Source: Allobosea lathyri (GTDB lineage: Bacteria > Pseudomonadota > Alphaproteobacteria > Rhizobiales > Beijerinckiaceae). From it: a stretch of DNA of 64,000 nt. Under the pieces are notes generated by a model that was not told where the DNA came from, ran no database searches, and saw only the letters and a list, made by a program, of their open reading frames with translations. Each line of letters opens with the position of its first letter. The first letter of the stretch is position 1. The stretch covers positions 62,001 through 126,000 of the forward strand of contig NZ_FNUY01000003.1 of the NCBI RefSeq assembly GCF_900108245.1, in the 5' to 3' direction. A program made the translations under genes and the position numbers. Shown here one piece after another: positions 50,379 to 59,147 of the stretch.

Positions 50379-51512
50379 ATGGTCTCGCGCGCCGAACCCA
50401 GTCTCAGTGGTCGCTGGTGGTGGTCGATCGACCGCGTCATCCTCGGTACGCTCGTGGCGCTGATGGTGTCGGGCGTCGTGCTGCTGATGGCGGGCGGGCC
50501 GCCGGTCGCCGAGCGGCTGGGCTTGTCGACCTTCCATTTCGTCAACCGGCAGGCGGTGTATCTGCTGCTGGCGATGACGATCTTCATCGGCGTCTCCTTC
50601 ATGACGCCGCGCCAGGTGCGCCGCGCGGCGCTGCTGATCTTCACGGTGTCGCTCGCGATGGTGGTGGCGACGCTTTATCTCGGCGTCGAGGTCAAGGGCG
50701 CGCGCCGCTGGCTGACCCTGGGGCCGCTGGGCTCGGTGCAGCCCTCGGAGTTCATCAAGCCCGCCTTCGTCGTGCTCGCCGCCTGGGCCTTCGCCGAAGG
50801 GACGCGCCGGCCCGATCTGCCGGGCACGATCATGGCCTTCCTGCTATTGCCGCTGACGATCGTGCCGCTCGTCCTGCAGCCCGATTTCGGGCAGACGATG
50901 CTGGTGACGCTGGTCTGGTGCGGCTTGTTCTTCGTCGCCGGCCTGCATTGGTTCTGGGTGCTGGGCCTGGGCGGGGCAGGGGCCTTCGGCATCCTGATCG
51001 CCTACCAGCTCGTCCCCCACGTCCGCGCCCGCATCGAGCGCTTCATGGACAAGGGGTCCGGTGATACCTTTCAGATCGACACCGCGCTGGAAAGCTTCGC
51101 GCAGGGCGGCTGGCTGGGCAAGGGGCCGGGCGAGGGCACGGTCAAGCGCATCCTGCCCGACGCGCATACCGACTTCATCTTCGCCGTCACCGCCGAAGAG
51201 TTCGGCATCGTGGTCTGCATTCTGCTCGTGGCGTTGTTTGCCGTGATCGTGCTGCGCGCGCTGCTGAACGCGCAGAAGGCCGAGGATCCGTTCATCCGCC
51301 TTGCCGTGACGGGGCTGGCGCTGCTCTTCGGCATCCAGGCTGCGATCAACATGATGGTCAATCTGCACATGATGCCGGCCAAGGGCATGACGCTGCCCTT
51401 CATCTCCTATGGCGGCTCGTCGCTGATCTCGCTGGCGATCGGCACCGGCTTCCTGCTGGCGCTGACCCGCAAGCGACCGCGCGCCGAGGGCTTCGGCGAG
51501 TACAGGCGCTGA
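50379..51512 (+). CDS. ftsW: Septal peptidoglycan glycosyltransferase FtsW
   Basis: This is a 377-residue SEDS protein with about ten helices that polymerises lipid II with FtsI. Marks include KGARRWLTLGPLGSVQPSEF, LVLQPDFGQTML, HTDFIFAVTAEEFG and MTLPFISYGGSSL. It resumes the dcw cluster after the ars insertion. Confidence 0.95.
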   Translation: MVSRAEPSLSGRWWWSIDRVILGTLVALMVSGVVLLMAGGPPVAERLGLSTFHFVNRQAVYLLLAMTIFIGVSFMTPRQVRRAALLIFTVSLAMVVATLYLGVEVKGARRWLTLGPLGSVQPSEFIKPAFVVLAAWAFAEGTRRPDLPGTIMAFLLLPLTIVPLVLQPDFGQTMLVTLVWCGLFFVAGLHWFWVLGLGGAGAFGILIAYQLVPHVRARIERFMDKGSGDTFQIDTALESFAQGGWLGKGPGEGTVKRILPDAHTDFIFAVTAEEFGIVVCILLVALFAVIVLRALLNAQKAEDPFIRLAVTGLALLFGIQAAINMMVNLHMMPAKGMTLPFISYGGSSLISLAIGTGFLLALTRKRPRAEGFGEYRR

Positions 51513-51517
51513 CGGCT

Positions 51518-52612
51518 ATGGCAAAAGCGCCCCTTGTCGTGCTGGCCGCCGGAGGCACCGGCGGCCATCTGTTTCCGGCGGAAGCCCTGAGCCACGCCCT
51601 GCACAAGCAGGGCGTGCGCGTCGTGCTGATGACCGATACGCGTGCAGCCGAGTTCGCCGGCAGCTTCCCCGCCGAAGCCGTGCATGCCGTGCCGGCCGCG
51701 ACGCCGTCGGGCCGTTCGCCATTGAAGATGGCCGGTGCGCTGGTCCAACTCGGCAAGGGCGTCCTTACGGCGCGGCGCATCGTCAAGGAGCTGAAACCGG
51801 CGATCGTCGTCGGCTTCGGCGGCTACCCGACCGTGCCGCCGGTTCTCGGGGCCTCGCTCTGCGGGGTACGGACCCTGATCCACGAGCAGAATGCGGTGAT
51901 CGGCCGGGCCAACCGCTTTCTTGCGGGGCGGGTCCATACCATCGCCACGGGCTTCGCCGAGGTCGGCGGATTGTCCGACGCCGCGCGGGCCAAATGCCGG
52001 CAGGTCGGCAACCCGGTGCGGCCGGCGGTGATCGAGGCCGCATCGCTTTATGCCGACCCCGGCGCCGGCGTGCTCAACCTGCTCGTCTTCGGCGGCAGCC
52101 AGGGCGCGCGGATCATGGCCGACATCGTGCCGCCAGCGCTTCAGCTGCTGACGCCCGAGGAGCGGGCACGGCTGTCGGTCGTGCAGCAGGCGCGTCTGGA
52201 GGATGAGGAGCGCGTGCGCGGCATCTTCGCTCAGGCCGGCGTCAAGGCCGAGATCGCGCCGTTCTTCAAGGACCTGCCGGCCCGGATGGCCAGGGCGCAT
52301 CTGGTCGTGGGTCGTTCGGGCGCCTCGACCGTGGCGGAGCTTACGGTAATCGGGCGGCCCTCCATCCTCGTGCCCTTGCCGGGCTCGCTGGACCAGGACC
52401 AGGCGGCCAATGCCGGCGTGCTCGAACAGGCCGGCGGAACCATCCGCATCCTGCAGCCGGAGTTCACGCCGCGCCGACTGGCGAGCGAGCTGTCCGCGCT
52501 GCTTGCCGAGCCCTCGCGCTTGACTGGCATGGCCGCGCACGCCAAGAGCGCCGGCATTCCCGACGCGGCCGATCGACTTGCACGGCTCGTCATCGAAACG
52601 GCCGGCCTCTAA
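51518..52612 (+). CDS. murG: UDP-GlcNAc:lipid I N-acetylglucosaminyltransferase
   Basis: This is a 364-residue peripheral-membrane GT28 enzyme making lipid II. The loops [10 protein letters not shown] and FGGSQGARI bind UDP and donor; [15 protein letters not shown] and [11 protein letters not shown] are typical. It lies 5 bp after ftsW. Confidence 0.96.
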   Translation: MAKAPLVVLAAGGTGGHLFPAEALSHALHKQGVRVVLMTDTRAAEFAGSFPAEAVHAVPAATPSGRSPLKMAGALVQLGKGVLTARRIVKELKPAIVVGFGGYPTVPPVLGASLCGVRTLIHEQNAVIGRANRFLAGRVHTIATGFAEVGGLSDAARAKCRQVGNPVRPAVIEAASLYADPGAGVLNLLVFGGSQGARIMADIVPPALQLLTPEERARLSVVQQARLEDEERVRGIFAQAGVKAEIAPFFKDLPARMARAHLVVGRSGASTVAELTVIGRPSILVPLPGSLDQDQAANAGVLEQAGGTIRILQPEFTPRRLASELSALLAEPSRLTGMAAHAKSAGIPDAADRLARLVIETAGL

Positions 52613-52626
52613 AGGGTCATGGTTCT

Positions 52627-52775
52627 TGTAACAACCTGCCGTCATCCTGGGCGCAGCGCAGCGGAGACCCGGGATCCATTCCGGAACCCATCCCTGCAAG
52701 CTTCGGGAATGGGTCCCGGATCGGCGCGGCTTTGCCGCTTGTCCGGGACGACCGAGCGGTTCAAGCGAGAATCGT
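52627..52775. repeat. Palindromic repeat, family B
   Basis: GCCGTCATCCTGGGC on the left pairs with GTCCGGGACGACC on the right. The inner arms are GGGATCCATTCC / GGAATGGGTCCC. It separates murG from murC. Confidence 0.8.
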
Positions 52776-52809
52776 CAGATTTAGACACGAGATCAAGGAC
52801 ATCCGAATC

Positions 52810-54213
52810 ATGAAGCTGCCGGTCGAACTCGGCTCCATCCATTTCGTCGGAATCGGCGGCATCGGCATGTCCGGCATCGCCGAGGTGCTGCACAATCTCG
52901 GCTACAAGGTGCAGGGCTCTGACGCCGCCGACGGCGCCAACGTCAAGCGTCTGGCCGACAAGGGCATCAAGACCTTCGTCGGCCACAAGGCGGAGAATAT
53001 CGGCGAGGCCGAGGTCGTCGTCGTCTCGACTGCGATCAAGCGCGACAACCCGGAACTCATCGCGGCACGCGAGCGGCGCCTGCCGGTGGTGCGCCGCGCC
53101 GAGATGCTGGCCGAGTTGATGCGGCTCAAGTCCTGCGTCGCCATCGCCGGCACGCATGGCAAGACGACCACGACCTCGCTCGTCGCGACGCTGCTGGAAA
53201 AGGGCGGGCTCGACCCGACCGTGATCAATGGCGGCATCATCAACGCCTATGGCACCAATGCCCGCATGGGCGAGAGCGACTGGATGGTGGTCGAGGCCGA
53301 CGAGTCCGACGGCACCTTCCTGAAGCTGCCGGCGGACGTCGCCGTCGTCACCAATATCGACCCCGAGCATCTCGACCATTTCGGCACGTTCGATGCGATC
53401 AAGGCGGCGTTCCGGACTTTCGTCGAGAACCTGCCCTTTTACGGCTTCGCCGTGATGTGCATCGATCATCCCACCGTGCAGGGTTTGGTCGGGCAGATCG
53501 AGGATCGCCGCGTCGTCACCTATGGCGAGAATCCGCAGGCCGATTTCCGCCTGATCGACATCGACCTCTCCGGCGGACAGGCCAAGTTCACGCTGCTGAT
53601 CCGCGACCGCAAGCGCGGGCGCGACGAGGTGGTCCGCGATCTGATCATGCCGATGCCGGGCCATCACAATGCGCTGAACGCCACGGCTGCGATCGCTGTC
53701 GCCTATGATCTGGGTATCCCGGTCGAGAGCATCCGCGCGGCGCTGGCCGGGTTCGGCGGCGTCAAGCGCCGCTTCACCAAGACCGGCGAGTGGAACGGCG
53801 CGCTGATCTTCGACGATTACGGCCACCACCCGGTCGAGATCGCGGCAGTGCTCAAGGCGGCGCGCGCCTCGACCAAGGGCAAGGTGATCGCGATCGTGCA
53901 GCCGCATCGCTATACGCGGCTGGCGAGCCTGTTCGATGATTTCGCCGCCTGTTTCAACGATGCCGACACGGTGATCGTCGCCGACACCTATGCGGCCGGC
54001 GAAGCGCCGATCGCGGGCGCCGACCGTGATTCGCTGGTCTCGGGCATCAAGGCGCGCGGTCACAGGCATGCGCTGCCGCTAGACAGCTCCGACCAGTTGG
54101 CCGGCATGGTGGCGGAGCTGGCGGGGCCGGGCGACTATGTCGTGTTCCTCGGCGCCGGCAACATCACGCAATGGGCCTATGCGCTGCCGGGAGAGCTGCA
54201 AGCACTAAATTGA
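52810..54213 (+). CDS. murC: UDP-MurNAc:L-alanine ligase
   Basis: This is a 467-residue Mur ligase. The N-terminal loop is [16 protein letters not shown], the ATP loop is [12 protein letters not shown], followed by [11 protein letters not shown] and [13 protein letters not shown] 52810 ([12 protein letters not shown]) is the family start; the longer frame is repeat DNA. Confidence 0.97.
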   Translation: MKLPVELGSIHFVGIGGIGMSGIAEVLHNLGYKVQGSDAADGANVKRLADKGIKTFVGHKAENIGEAEVVVVSTAIKRDNPELIAARERRLPVVRRAEMLAELMRLKSCVAIAGTHGKTTTTSLVATLLEKGGLDPTVINGGIINAYGTNARMGESDWMVVEADESDGTFLKLPADVAVVTNIDPEHLDHFGTFDAIKAAFRTFVENLPFYGFAVMCIDHPTVQGLVGQIEDRRVVTYGENPQADFRLIDIDLSGGQAKFTLLIRDRKRGRDEVVRDLIMPMPGHHNALNATAAIAVAYDLGIPVESIRAALAGFGGVKRRFTKTGEWNGALIFDDYGHHPVEIAAVLKAARASTKGKVIAIVQPHRYTRLASLFDDFAACFNDADTVIVADTYAAGEAPIAGADRDSLVSGIKARGHRHALPLDSSDQLAGMVAELAGPGDYVVFLGAGNITQWAYALPGELQALN

Positions 54214-54227
54214 CCGCGACGCTCGGA

Positions 54228-54342
54228 CCCTTCTCCCCACTGATCTCGGGCTTGCCCGAGATCAGCACTTTGGAGGCAGAAGTCGGGAACACCCGACTTC
54301 TGTGGGAAAAGGTGGCAGCGCGAAGCGCTGACGGATGAGGGA
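54228..54342 (+). repeat. Left flank of the DUF559 unit (family E, long form)
   Basis: Blocks in order are CCCTTCTCCCC (54228-54238), AAGGTGGC (54309-54316), GCGAAGC (54320-54326) and CGGATGAGGG (54332-54341). Two hairpins are inserted after the first block: CTGATCTCGGGC / GCCCGAGATCAG, and CAGAAGTCGGG / CCCGACTTCTG. Confidence 0.8.
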
Positions 54343-54347
54343 AGGAC

Positions 54348-54770
54348 TTGCTGGAGCGAAAGAACTCGCCGGAGACGCTGGACTTTGCCCGTGACCAGCG
54401 CAGTCAGCCGACACGCGCCGAGGCTGCTTTTTGGCAGGCCGTCCGAAATCGTCGCTTCAATGATCTCAAATTCAAACGCCAGATGGCAATCGGCCCTTTT
54501 ATCGCCGATTTCTGCTGCTTCGAGCATAGGCTGATCGTCGAGCTGGATGGCGAGCCTCATCACACCGAGGAGGCTCGTGCCAGGGATGCGTCTCGCGATG
54601 CCTTCCTGAAGCGCGAAGGTTACAAGGTCTTGCGCTTTCCCAATGAACGCGTGCTAGGAAACCTCGAATACGTTCTGCGCGAGATTGCCGACAGGATCAG
54701 TCTCGCCGGACTTCCCTCATCCGACCCGGCTTCGCCGGGCCACCTTCTCCCCCGAGGGGAGAAGGGTTAG
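54348..54770 (+). CDS. DUF559 (Vsr/PD-(D/E)XK-like) putative endonuclease
   Basis: This is a 140-residue protein. Conserved DUF559 features are visible: RSQPTRAEAAFWQAVRNRR, the KFKRQMAIGPFIADFCC core with a candidate catalytic Asp, VELDGEPHH, and RDAFLKREGYKVLRF. The fold is related to Vsr-type nucleases, but no biochemical role is established for the family. The start is TTG 54348, with GAGGG from the left repeat as ribosome-binding site. Residues 123-140 (PSSDPASPGHLLPRGEKG) are encoded by the right repeat. Confidence 0.85.
   Translation: MLERKNSPETLDFARDQRSQPTRAEAAFWQAVRNRRFNDLKFKRQMAIGPFIADFCCFEHRLIVELDGEPHHTEEARARDASRDAFLKREGYKVLRFPNERVLGNLEYVLREIADRISLAGLPSSDPASPGHLLPRGEKG
54714..54766 (-). 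repeat. Right flank of the DUF559 unit (family E, short form), inside the gene 3' end
   Basis: This is the inverted copy of the left flank. CCCTCATCCG (54714-54723), GCTTCGC (54729-54735), GCCACCTT (54739-54746) and GGGGAGAAGGG (54756-54766) are the complements of the four left blocks. It overlaps the last 18 codons of the DUF559 gene. Confidence 0.8.
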
Positions 54771-54788
54771 CGCGCGGCCTTTCACGTC

Positions 54789-55715
54789 ATGCAATTCCCC
54801 GACATCACTTCCGATATCCGTGCCGCCGCGCCAGAGCTTCGCGGCAGGCTTCTCGCCAATCACGACATGGCCGGGTTGACCTGGTTTCGTGTCGGCGGCC
54901 CGGCGCAGGTTCTGTTCACGCCGGCCGACGAGGCCGACCTCGCCTGCCTGCTGTCGAGCCTGCCGGCCGATATTCCGGTGACGGTGGTCGGGCTCGGCTC
55001 GAACCTGATCGTGCGCGACGGCGGCATTCCCGGCGTCGTGATCAGGCTGGGCGGCAAGGCCTTTGGCGAGATCGCGATCGAGGACGGCCACCGGCTGCGC
55101 TCGGGCACCTCGGTGCCCGACGTCAAGGTGGCGCGGGCTGCTGTCGATGCCTCGATCGATGGGCTCGCCTTCTATCGTGGCATTCCCGGCTGCATCGGCG
55201 GAGCGCTGCGGATGAATGCCGGTGCGCATGGCGGCGAGACGACCGATGTGCTCCTCGAGGCGCGCGGTGTCACCCGCTCGGGCGAGATCGTGACGCTGAC
55301 CCATGCCGATATGGGCTTCAGCTACCGCCACAGCGCGGCCTCGACCGCCGATATCGTTTTCACCTCGGCGCTGTTCCAGGGGCGGCCGGGCGAGCAGGCC
55401 GTCATCCAGGCCGAGATGGACCGTGTCACGGCGGCGCGCGAAGCGGCCCAGCCGATCAAGGAGCGCACGGGTGGCTCGACCTTCAAGAATCCGCAGGGCG
55501 GCAAGGCCTGGCAGCTGATCGACGCGGCCGGCTGCAGGGGTCTTCGCGTCGGCAGCGCGCAGGTCTCCGAGATGCACTGCAACTTCCTGATCAACACTGG
55601 CGGCGCGACAGCCGCCGATGTCGAAGGGCTCGGCGAGGAGGTTCGCCGGCGCGTGAAGGAGAGCTCGGGCTTCGAGCTGCAGTGGGAGATCAAGCGGCTT
55701 GGGGTTGCGGCCTGA
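54789..55715 (+). CDS. murB: UDP-N-acetylenolpyruvoylglucosamine reductase
   Basis: This is a 308-residue FAD enzyme completing UDP-MurNAc. The FAD segments [15 protein letters not shown] and [13 protein letters not shown], then [21 protein letters not shown] (seen in two parts) and GSTFKNP, are diagnostic. It begins 18 bp after the DUF559 gene, which therefore sits in a tight spot of the cluster. Confidence 0.96.
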   Translation: MQFPDITSDIRAAAPELRGRLLANHDMAGLTWFRVGGPAQVLFTPADEADLACLLSSLPADIPVTVVGLGSNLIVRDGGIPGVVIRLGGKAFGEIAIEDGHRLRSGTSVPDVKVARAAVDASIDGLAFYRGIPGCIGGALRMNAGAHGGETTDVLLEARGVTRSGEIVTLTHADMGFSYRHSAASTADIVFTSALFQGRPGEQAVIQAEMDRVTAAREAAQPIKERTGGSTFKNPQGGKAWQLIDAAGCRGLRVGSAQVSEMHCNFLINTGGATAADVEGLGEEVRRRVKESSGFELQWEIKRLGVAA

Positions 55716-55815
55716 GGCGGAGACCTGGCCGGCTGTGTCCGGCGGGTAACGGACTGATTCTGCGTTAACGGACCGCAGGCGGTTTGCCCGTTTGGGGGGC
55801 TTCGGGCCGGCGGGG

Positions 55816-55831
55816 TTAACGCCCCGTTAAC
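55816..55831. promoter_or_regulatory. CtrA box upstream of ddl
   Basis: TTAA-CGCCCCG-TTAAC is a perfect match to the CtrA consensus TTAA-N7-TTAAC. It lies 43 bp before the chosen ddl start and inside the 159-bp murB-ddl gap. It would let the cell-cycle regulator drive ddl-ftsQAZ. Confidence 0.75.
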
Positions 55832-55874
55832 CATGACTGGTCGAGGGTCGCCGCAACGCGGAGCAACGATCTCG

Positions 55875-56789
55875 ATGACCAGACATGTCGCAGTGCTGAT
55901 GGGCGGATGGTCCGTCGAGCGCGAGGTGAGCCTGAATTCCGGCGCAGCCTGCGCCAGCGCGCTCGAGAGCGTCGGCTTCCAGGTCACGCGCGTCGATGTC
56001 CAGCGCGATGTCGGCCATGTGCTCGATCAATTGAAACCCGATGTCGCCTTCAACGCGCTGCACGGGCGATTTGGCGAGGACGGCACGATCCAGGGAGTGC
56101 TCGAGATCCTGCGCATCCCCTACACCCATTCCGGCCTCCTGGCCTCGGCGCTCGCCATGCGCAAGGACCGCGCGAAGATCATCGTCGCCGCCGCAGGCGT
56201 TCCCGTCGCGCGCGGCGTCACGATCTCCCGCTTCGAGGCGGCGAAATCGCATCCGCTGCCAACGCCTTACGTGCTCAAGCCCGTCGATGAGGGCTCCTCA
56301 GTCGGCGTCGTCATCGTCAAGAAGGGGCGCGAGCACCCGCCGCAGGAAATCGCCCGCGAGGACTGGCCTTGCGGCGACATGCTGCTGGCGGAAAGCTTCG
56401 TCGCGGGACGCGAACTGACCTGCGCCGTGATGGGCGGCAAGTCATTGGGCGTGACCGAGATCCGGGCCGCGACCGGCGAGTTCTACGACTACGACGCGAA
56501 ATACGCGAAAGGTGGTTCGATCCACATCTGCCCGGCTCAAATTTTACCAAAAATTTACCAGCAGATCGAAGAGTGTGCGTTAACGGCGCATCAAGCAATC
56601 GGGTGCCGGGGCGTCAGCAGGTCAGACTTCCGATACGACGACGAGACCGACACTCTCGTCTGGCTGGAGGTCAACACGCAGCCCGGCATGACCGAGACCA
56701 GTTTGGTGCCCGAATTGGCTGCCCACGCGGGCCTGAACTTCGGTGAGCTCGTCAAATGGATGGTGGAGGACGCCTCCCTCGATCGGTGA
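55875..56789 (+). CDS. ddl: D-alanine:D-alanine ligase
   Basis: This is a 304-residue ATP-grasp ligase making D-Ala-D-Ala for MurF. The start is VAVLMGGWSVEREVSLNSG; LKPVDEGSSVGV, EVNTQPGMT and YDYDAKY follow in place. ATG 55875 is preferred over 55833, which abuts a CtrA box and adds a non-family leader. An A/T-rich island with two TTA codons lies inside it (see 56544). Confidence 0.95.
   Translation: MTRHVAVLMGGWSVEREVSLNSGAACASALESVGFQVTRVDVQRDVGHVLDQLKPDVAFNALHGRFGEDGTIQGVLEILRIPYTHSGLLASALAMRKDRAKIIVAAAGVPVARGVTISRFEAAKSHPLPTPYVLKPVDEGSSVGVVIVKKGREHPPQEIAREDWPCGDMLLAESFVAGRELTCAVMGGKSLGVTEIRAATGEFYDYDAKYAKGGSIHICPAQILPKIYQQIEECALTAHQAIGCRGVSRSDFRYDDETDTLVWLEVNTQPGMTETSLVPELAAHAGLNFGELVKWMVEDASLDR
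56544..56584. promoter_or_regulatory. CtrA-like site inside ddl, upstream of ftsQ
   Basis: TTAC-CAAAAAT-TTACC (56544-56559) keeps the CtrA spacing with A-to-C changes, and GTTAAC follows at 56579-56584. The 45-bp stretch is strikingly A/T-rich within GC-rich coding DNA and uses rare TTA leucine codons twice. It lies 220-260 bp before ftsQ, a likely internal promoter for ftsQAZ. Confidence 0.55.
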
Positions 56790-56803
56790 AAGCGGTGAAA
56801 GCC

Positions 56804-57721
56804 ATGTCTGCTTCGCGTTTACCGATTCCGGCTCCCGGGCCGCAGCTGCTCATAGGCGAGCGGTCGGGCCGGTGGCTGCGCAGGTCGCGCCGCAGCGCAG
56901 TTTCGGCGCCGCTCTCGCAGCGCCTGCCGCGCAGCCTCGGCACCTGGCTGGCGATCGGCTTCCTCGGCCTGAGCCTCGGTTGCGGCACCGTGATGGGTGG
57001 GCATCTCGAGACGCTGCAGGAGAATTACGGCGAGCCGCGGCACATGCTGGCCCGCCTGTTTGGTTTCGGAATCGACCGCGTGACCATTTCGGGCATCGCG
57101 GAACTCTCTGAAATCGAGGTGCTCGTCGCCGCCGGCATCGATCCGAAGACCTCGCTGGTCTTCTTCGACGCCGACGAGGCGCGCAAGCGTCTGGAGGCCA
57201 CGCCGCTGATCCGCGAGGCCACCGTACGCAAGCTTTACCCGGGCGAGGTCTCGATCACGCTCAGCGAGCGCGAGCCCTTCGCTCTCTGGCAGGTCAAGGG
57301 CGAGCTCTTCGTTATCGCCGCGGATGGGACTGTGATCGACAAGATGGATGACGGACGCTTTGCCCATCTGCCGCTCGTCGTCGGAGCGGATGCCAACAAC
57401 CGGGCCCGCGAATATCTCGCGCTGCGCGCCGAGGCTGGCGAGATGGCGCCGCATATCCGCGCCGCGACCCTCGTCTCCGGCCGCCGCTGGACGCTGAAGC
57501 TCGACAACGGCATGGATGTCCGCCTGCCCGAGACGCAGGCCGGTGCCGCCATGAAGCGCCTCGTCTCGCTCGAAAAGGACTACCGCCTGCTCGACAAGGA
57601 CCTGCTCGCGATCGATCTGCGCCAGCCCGACCGGGTGGTCATGCGATTGACCGAGGAGGCCGCCAGCGCGCGCGCCGACCAGCTCAAGAGCAAAACCAAG
57701 AAGAAGGGAGGCGAGGCATGA
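56804..57721 (+). CDS. ftsQ: Cell-division protein FtsQ
   Basis: This is a 305-residue bitopic divisome protein. It has a basic cytosolic tail, a transmembrane helix (LAIGFLGLSLGCGTVMGG), a POTRA domain (VTISGIAELSEIEVLVAAGI) and the beta domain. ATG 56804 is chosen; GTG 56786, which overlaps the ddl stop, is possible. The stop overlaps ftsA by 4 bp. Confidence 0.92.
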   Translation: MSASRLPIPAPGPQLLIGERSGRWLRRSRRSAVSAPLSQRLPRSLGTWLAIGFLGLSLGCGTVMGGHLETLQENYGEPRHMLARLFGFGIDRVTISGIAELSEIEVLVAAGIDPKTSLVFFDADEARKRLEATPLIREATVRKLYPGEVSITLSEREPFALWQVKGELFVIAADGTVIDKMDDGRFAHLPLVVGADANNRAREYLALRAEAGEMAPHIRAATLVSGRRWTLKLDNGMDVRLPETQAGAAMKRLVSLEKDYRLLDKDLLAIDLRQPDRVVMRLTEEAASARADQLKSKTKKKGGEA

Positions 57722-59043
57722 ACCTCACCTCTCAGGGCCTGACGCCGCGGATGCGGCCGCTGTCGTCGCGCAAGAGCGCGACCTTGTCGATTCTGGACAT
57801 CGGCACCAGCAAGGTCGTCTGCCTGATCGCCGAACTGAACCCGGCCGAAGCCAATGAGCGCCTGCGCGGCCGCACCCATGTCGCGCGTATCATCGGCATC
57901 GGCCATCAGCGTTCGCTCGGTCTCAAGGGCGGCGCGATCATCGATCTAGAAAGCGCCGAGCGCGCCATCCGCGCCGCGGTCGACGCGGCCGAGCGCATGG
58001 CCAAGGTCGAGGTGCAGTCGGTCATCGTCAATCTGACCGGCGGCCGCCTGACCTCGCAGCATTATCAGGCGGGTGTCGACCTGCGCTCCGGCTCTGTCGG
58101 CGACAGCGACGTCAAGCGCGTGCTGGCGGCGGCCGCGACCCATGCCATCCGCCCCGGCAAGGCCGTGCTCCACGCTTTGCCGACAGGCTATGCGCTGGAC
58201 GGCGTGCCCGGCGTGCTCGATCCGCGCGGCCTCATCGGCGGCAAGCTTTCGGTCGACATGCATGTCGTGGCCAGCGAGGCTTCGGCGGCGCGCAATGTCA
58301 TGCTGGCGGTCGAGCGTTGCCATCTCGAGGTCGAGGCCGTCGTTGCCACGCCCTATGCGTCCGGCCTTTCCGTGCTGGTCGATGACGAGGCCGAAATGGG
58401 CGTCGTCGTCGTCGACATGGGCGGCGGCACCACCAGCCTCGGCGTGTTCTCGGGTGGGCATCTGATGCATGCCGACGCGATCGCGGTCGGCGGCAATCAC
58501 ATCACCATGGACGTGGCGCGCGGGCTCTCGACCCGCGTCTCCGCCGCCGAGCGCCTCAAGACGCTGCACGGCTCCTGCATCTCCAGCGCGTCCGACGAGC
58601 GCGACATGATTTCGGTACCGCAGGTCGATGACGACGAGCGCGACATGCCCAACCATCTCGCCAAGTCGCACCTCGTGCGAATCATCAAGCCGCGCGTCGA
58701 GGAAATCCTCGAACTGGTGCGCGACAGGCTGAATGCGGCTGGCTTCTCGGCCCAGGCCGGTCGCCGGGTCGTGCTGACCGGCGGGGCCTGCCAGCTCACC
58801 GGCCTGCCGGAAGTGGCGCGCCGTATTCTCGGCGGCCAGGTCCGCACCGGACGGCCGCTCGGCATTCGGGGCCTGCCGGAAGCCGGGAAGGGACCGGCTT
58901 TCGCGGCCTCCGTCGGGCTGCTGGTCTACCCGCAGGTGGCCCATGTCGAACATTTCGAACCGCGTGCCGGCGCGACCTATTTCGCGACCGGAACGGATGG
59001 CTACTTCTCGCGCGTCGGGCGGTGGCTGAAGGAAAGTTTCTAG
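57718..59043 (+). CDS. ftsA: Cell-division protein FtsA
   Basis: This is a 441-residue actin-like protein that tethers FtsZ to the membrane. Phosphate loops [14 protein letters not shown] and [14 protein letters not shown], the adenosine motif [13 protein letters not shown], and the C-terminal amphipathic helix GRWLKESF are present. It is co-translated with ftsQ. Confidence 0.96.
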   Translation: MNLTSQGLTPRMRPLSSRKSATLSILDIGTSKVVCLIAELNPAEANERLRGRTHVARIIGIGHQRSLGLKGGAIIDLESAERAIRAAVDAAERMAKVEVQSVIVNLTGGRLTSQHYQAGVDLRSGSVGDSDVKRVLAAAATHAIRPGKAVLHALPTGYALDGVPGVLDPRGLIGGKLSVDMHVVASEASAARNVMLAVERCHLEVEAVVATPYASGLSVLVDDEAEMGVVVVDMGGGTTSLGVFSGGHLMHADAIAVGGNHITMDVARGLSTRVSAAERLKTLHGSCISSASDERDMISVPQVDDDERDMPNHLAKSHLVRIIKPRVEEILELVRDRLNAAGFSAQAGRRVVLTGGACQLTGLPEVARRILGGQVRTGRPLGIRGLPEAGKGPAFAASVGLLVYPQVAHVEHFEPRAGATYFATGTDGYFSRVGRWLKESF

Positions 59044-59147
59044 TGAGTACCGGTTCGCGGCCGTCGGGTAAGGCGAACCAGAGCGTCAAATGTAGCAATC
59101 GGGACGGCTCCCGCCAGGCGCCGGACAAAGGATCAAAAGAGGCAACC

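Larger units (their letters stand above)
54228..54770 (+). mobile_element. Candidate DUF559 cassette: nuclease-like gene between inverted repeat copies
   Basis: The ends are perfect 11-bp inverted repeats, CCCTTCTCCCC (54228-54238) and GGGGAGAAGGG (54756-54766). The two flanks are inverted copies of one longer element sharing four blocks in the same order. The single gene inside starts and ends in repeat sequence. The unit lies between murC and murB, which are adjacent in related clusters. Mobility is inferred from layout, not shown. Confidence 0.55.
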
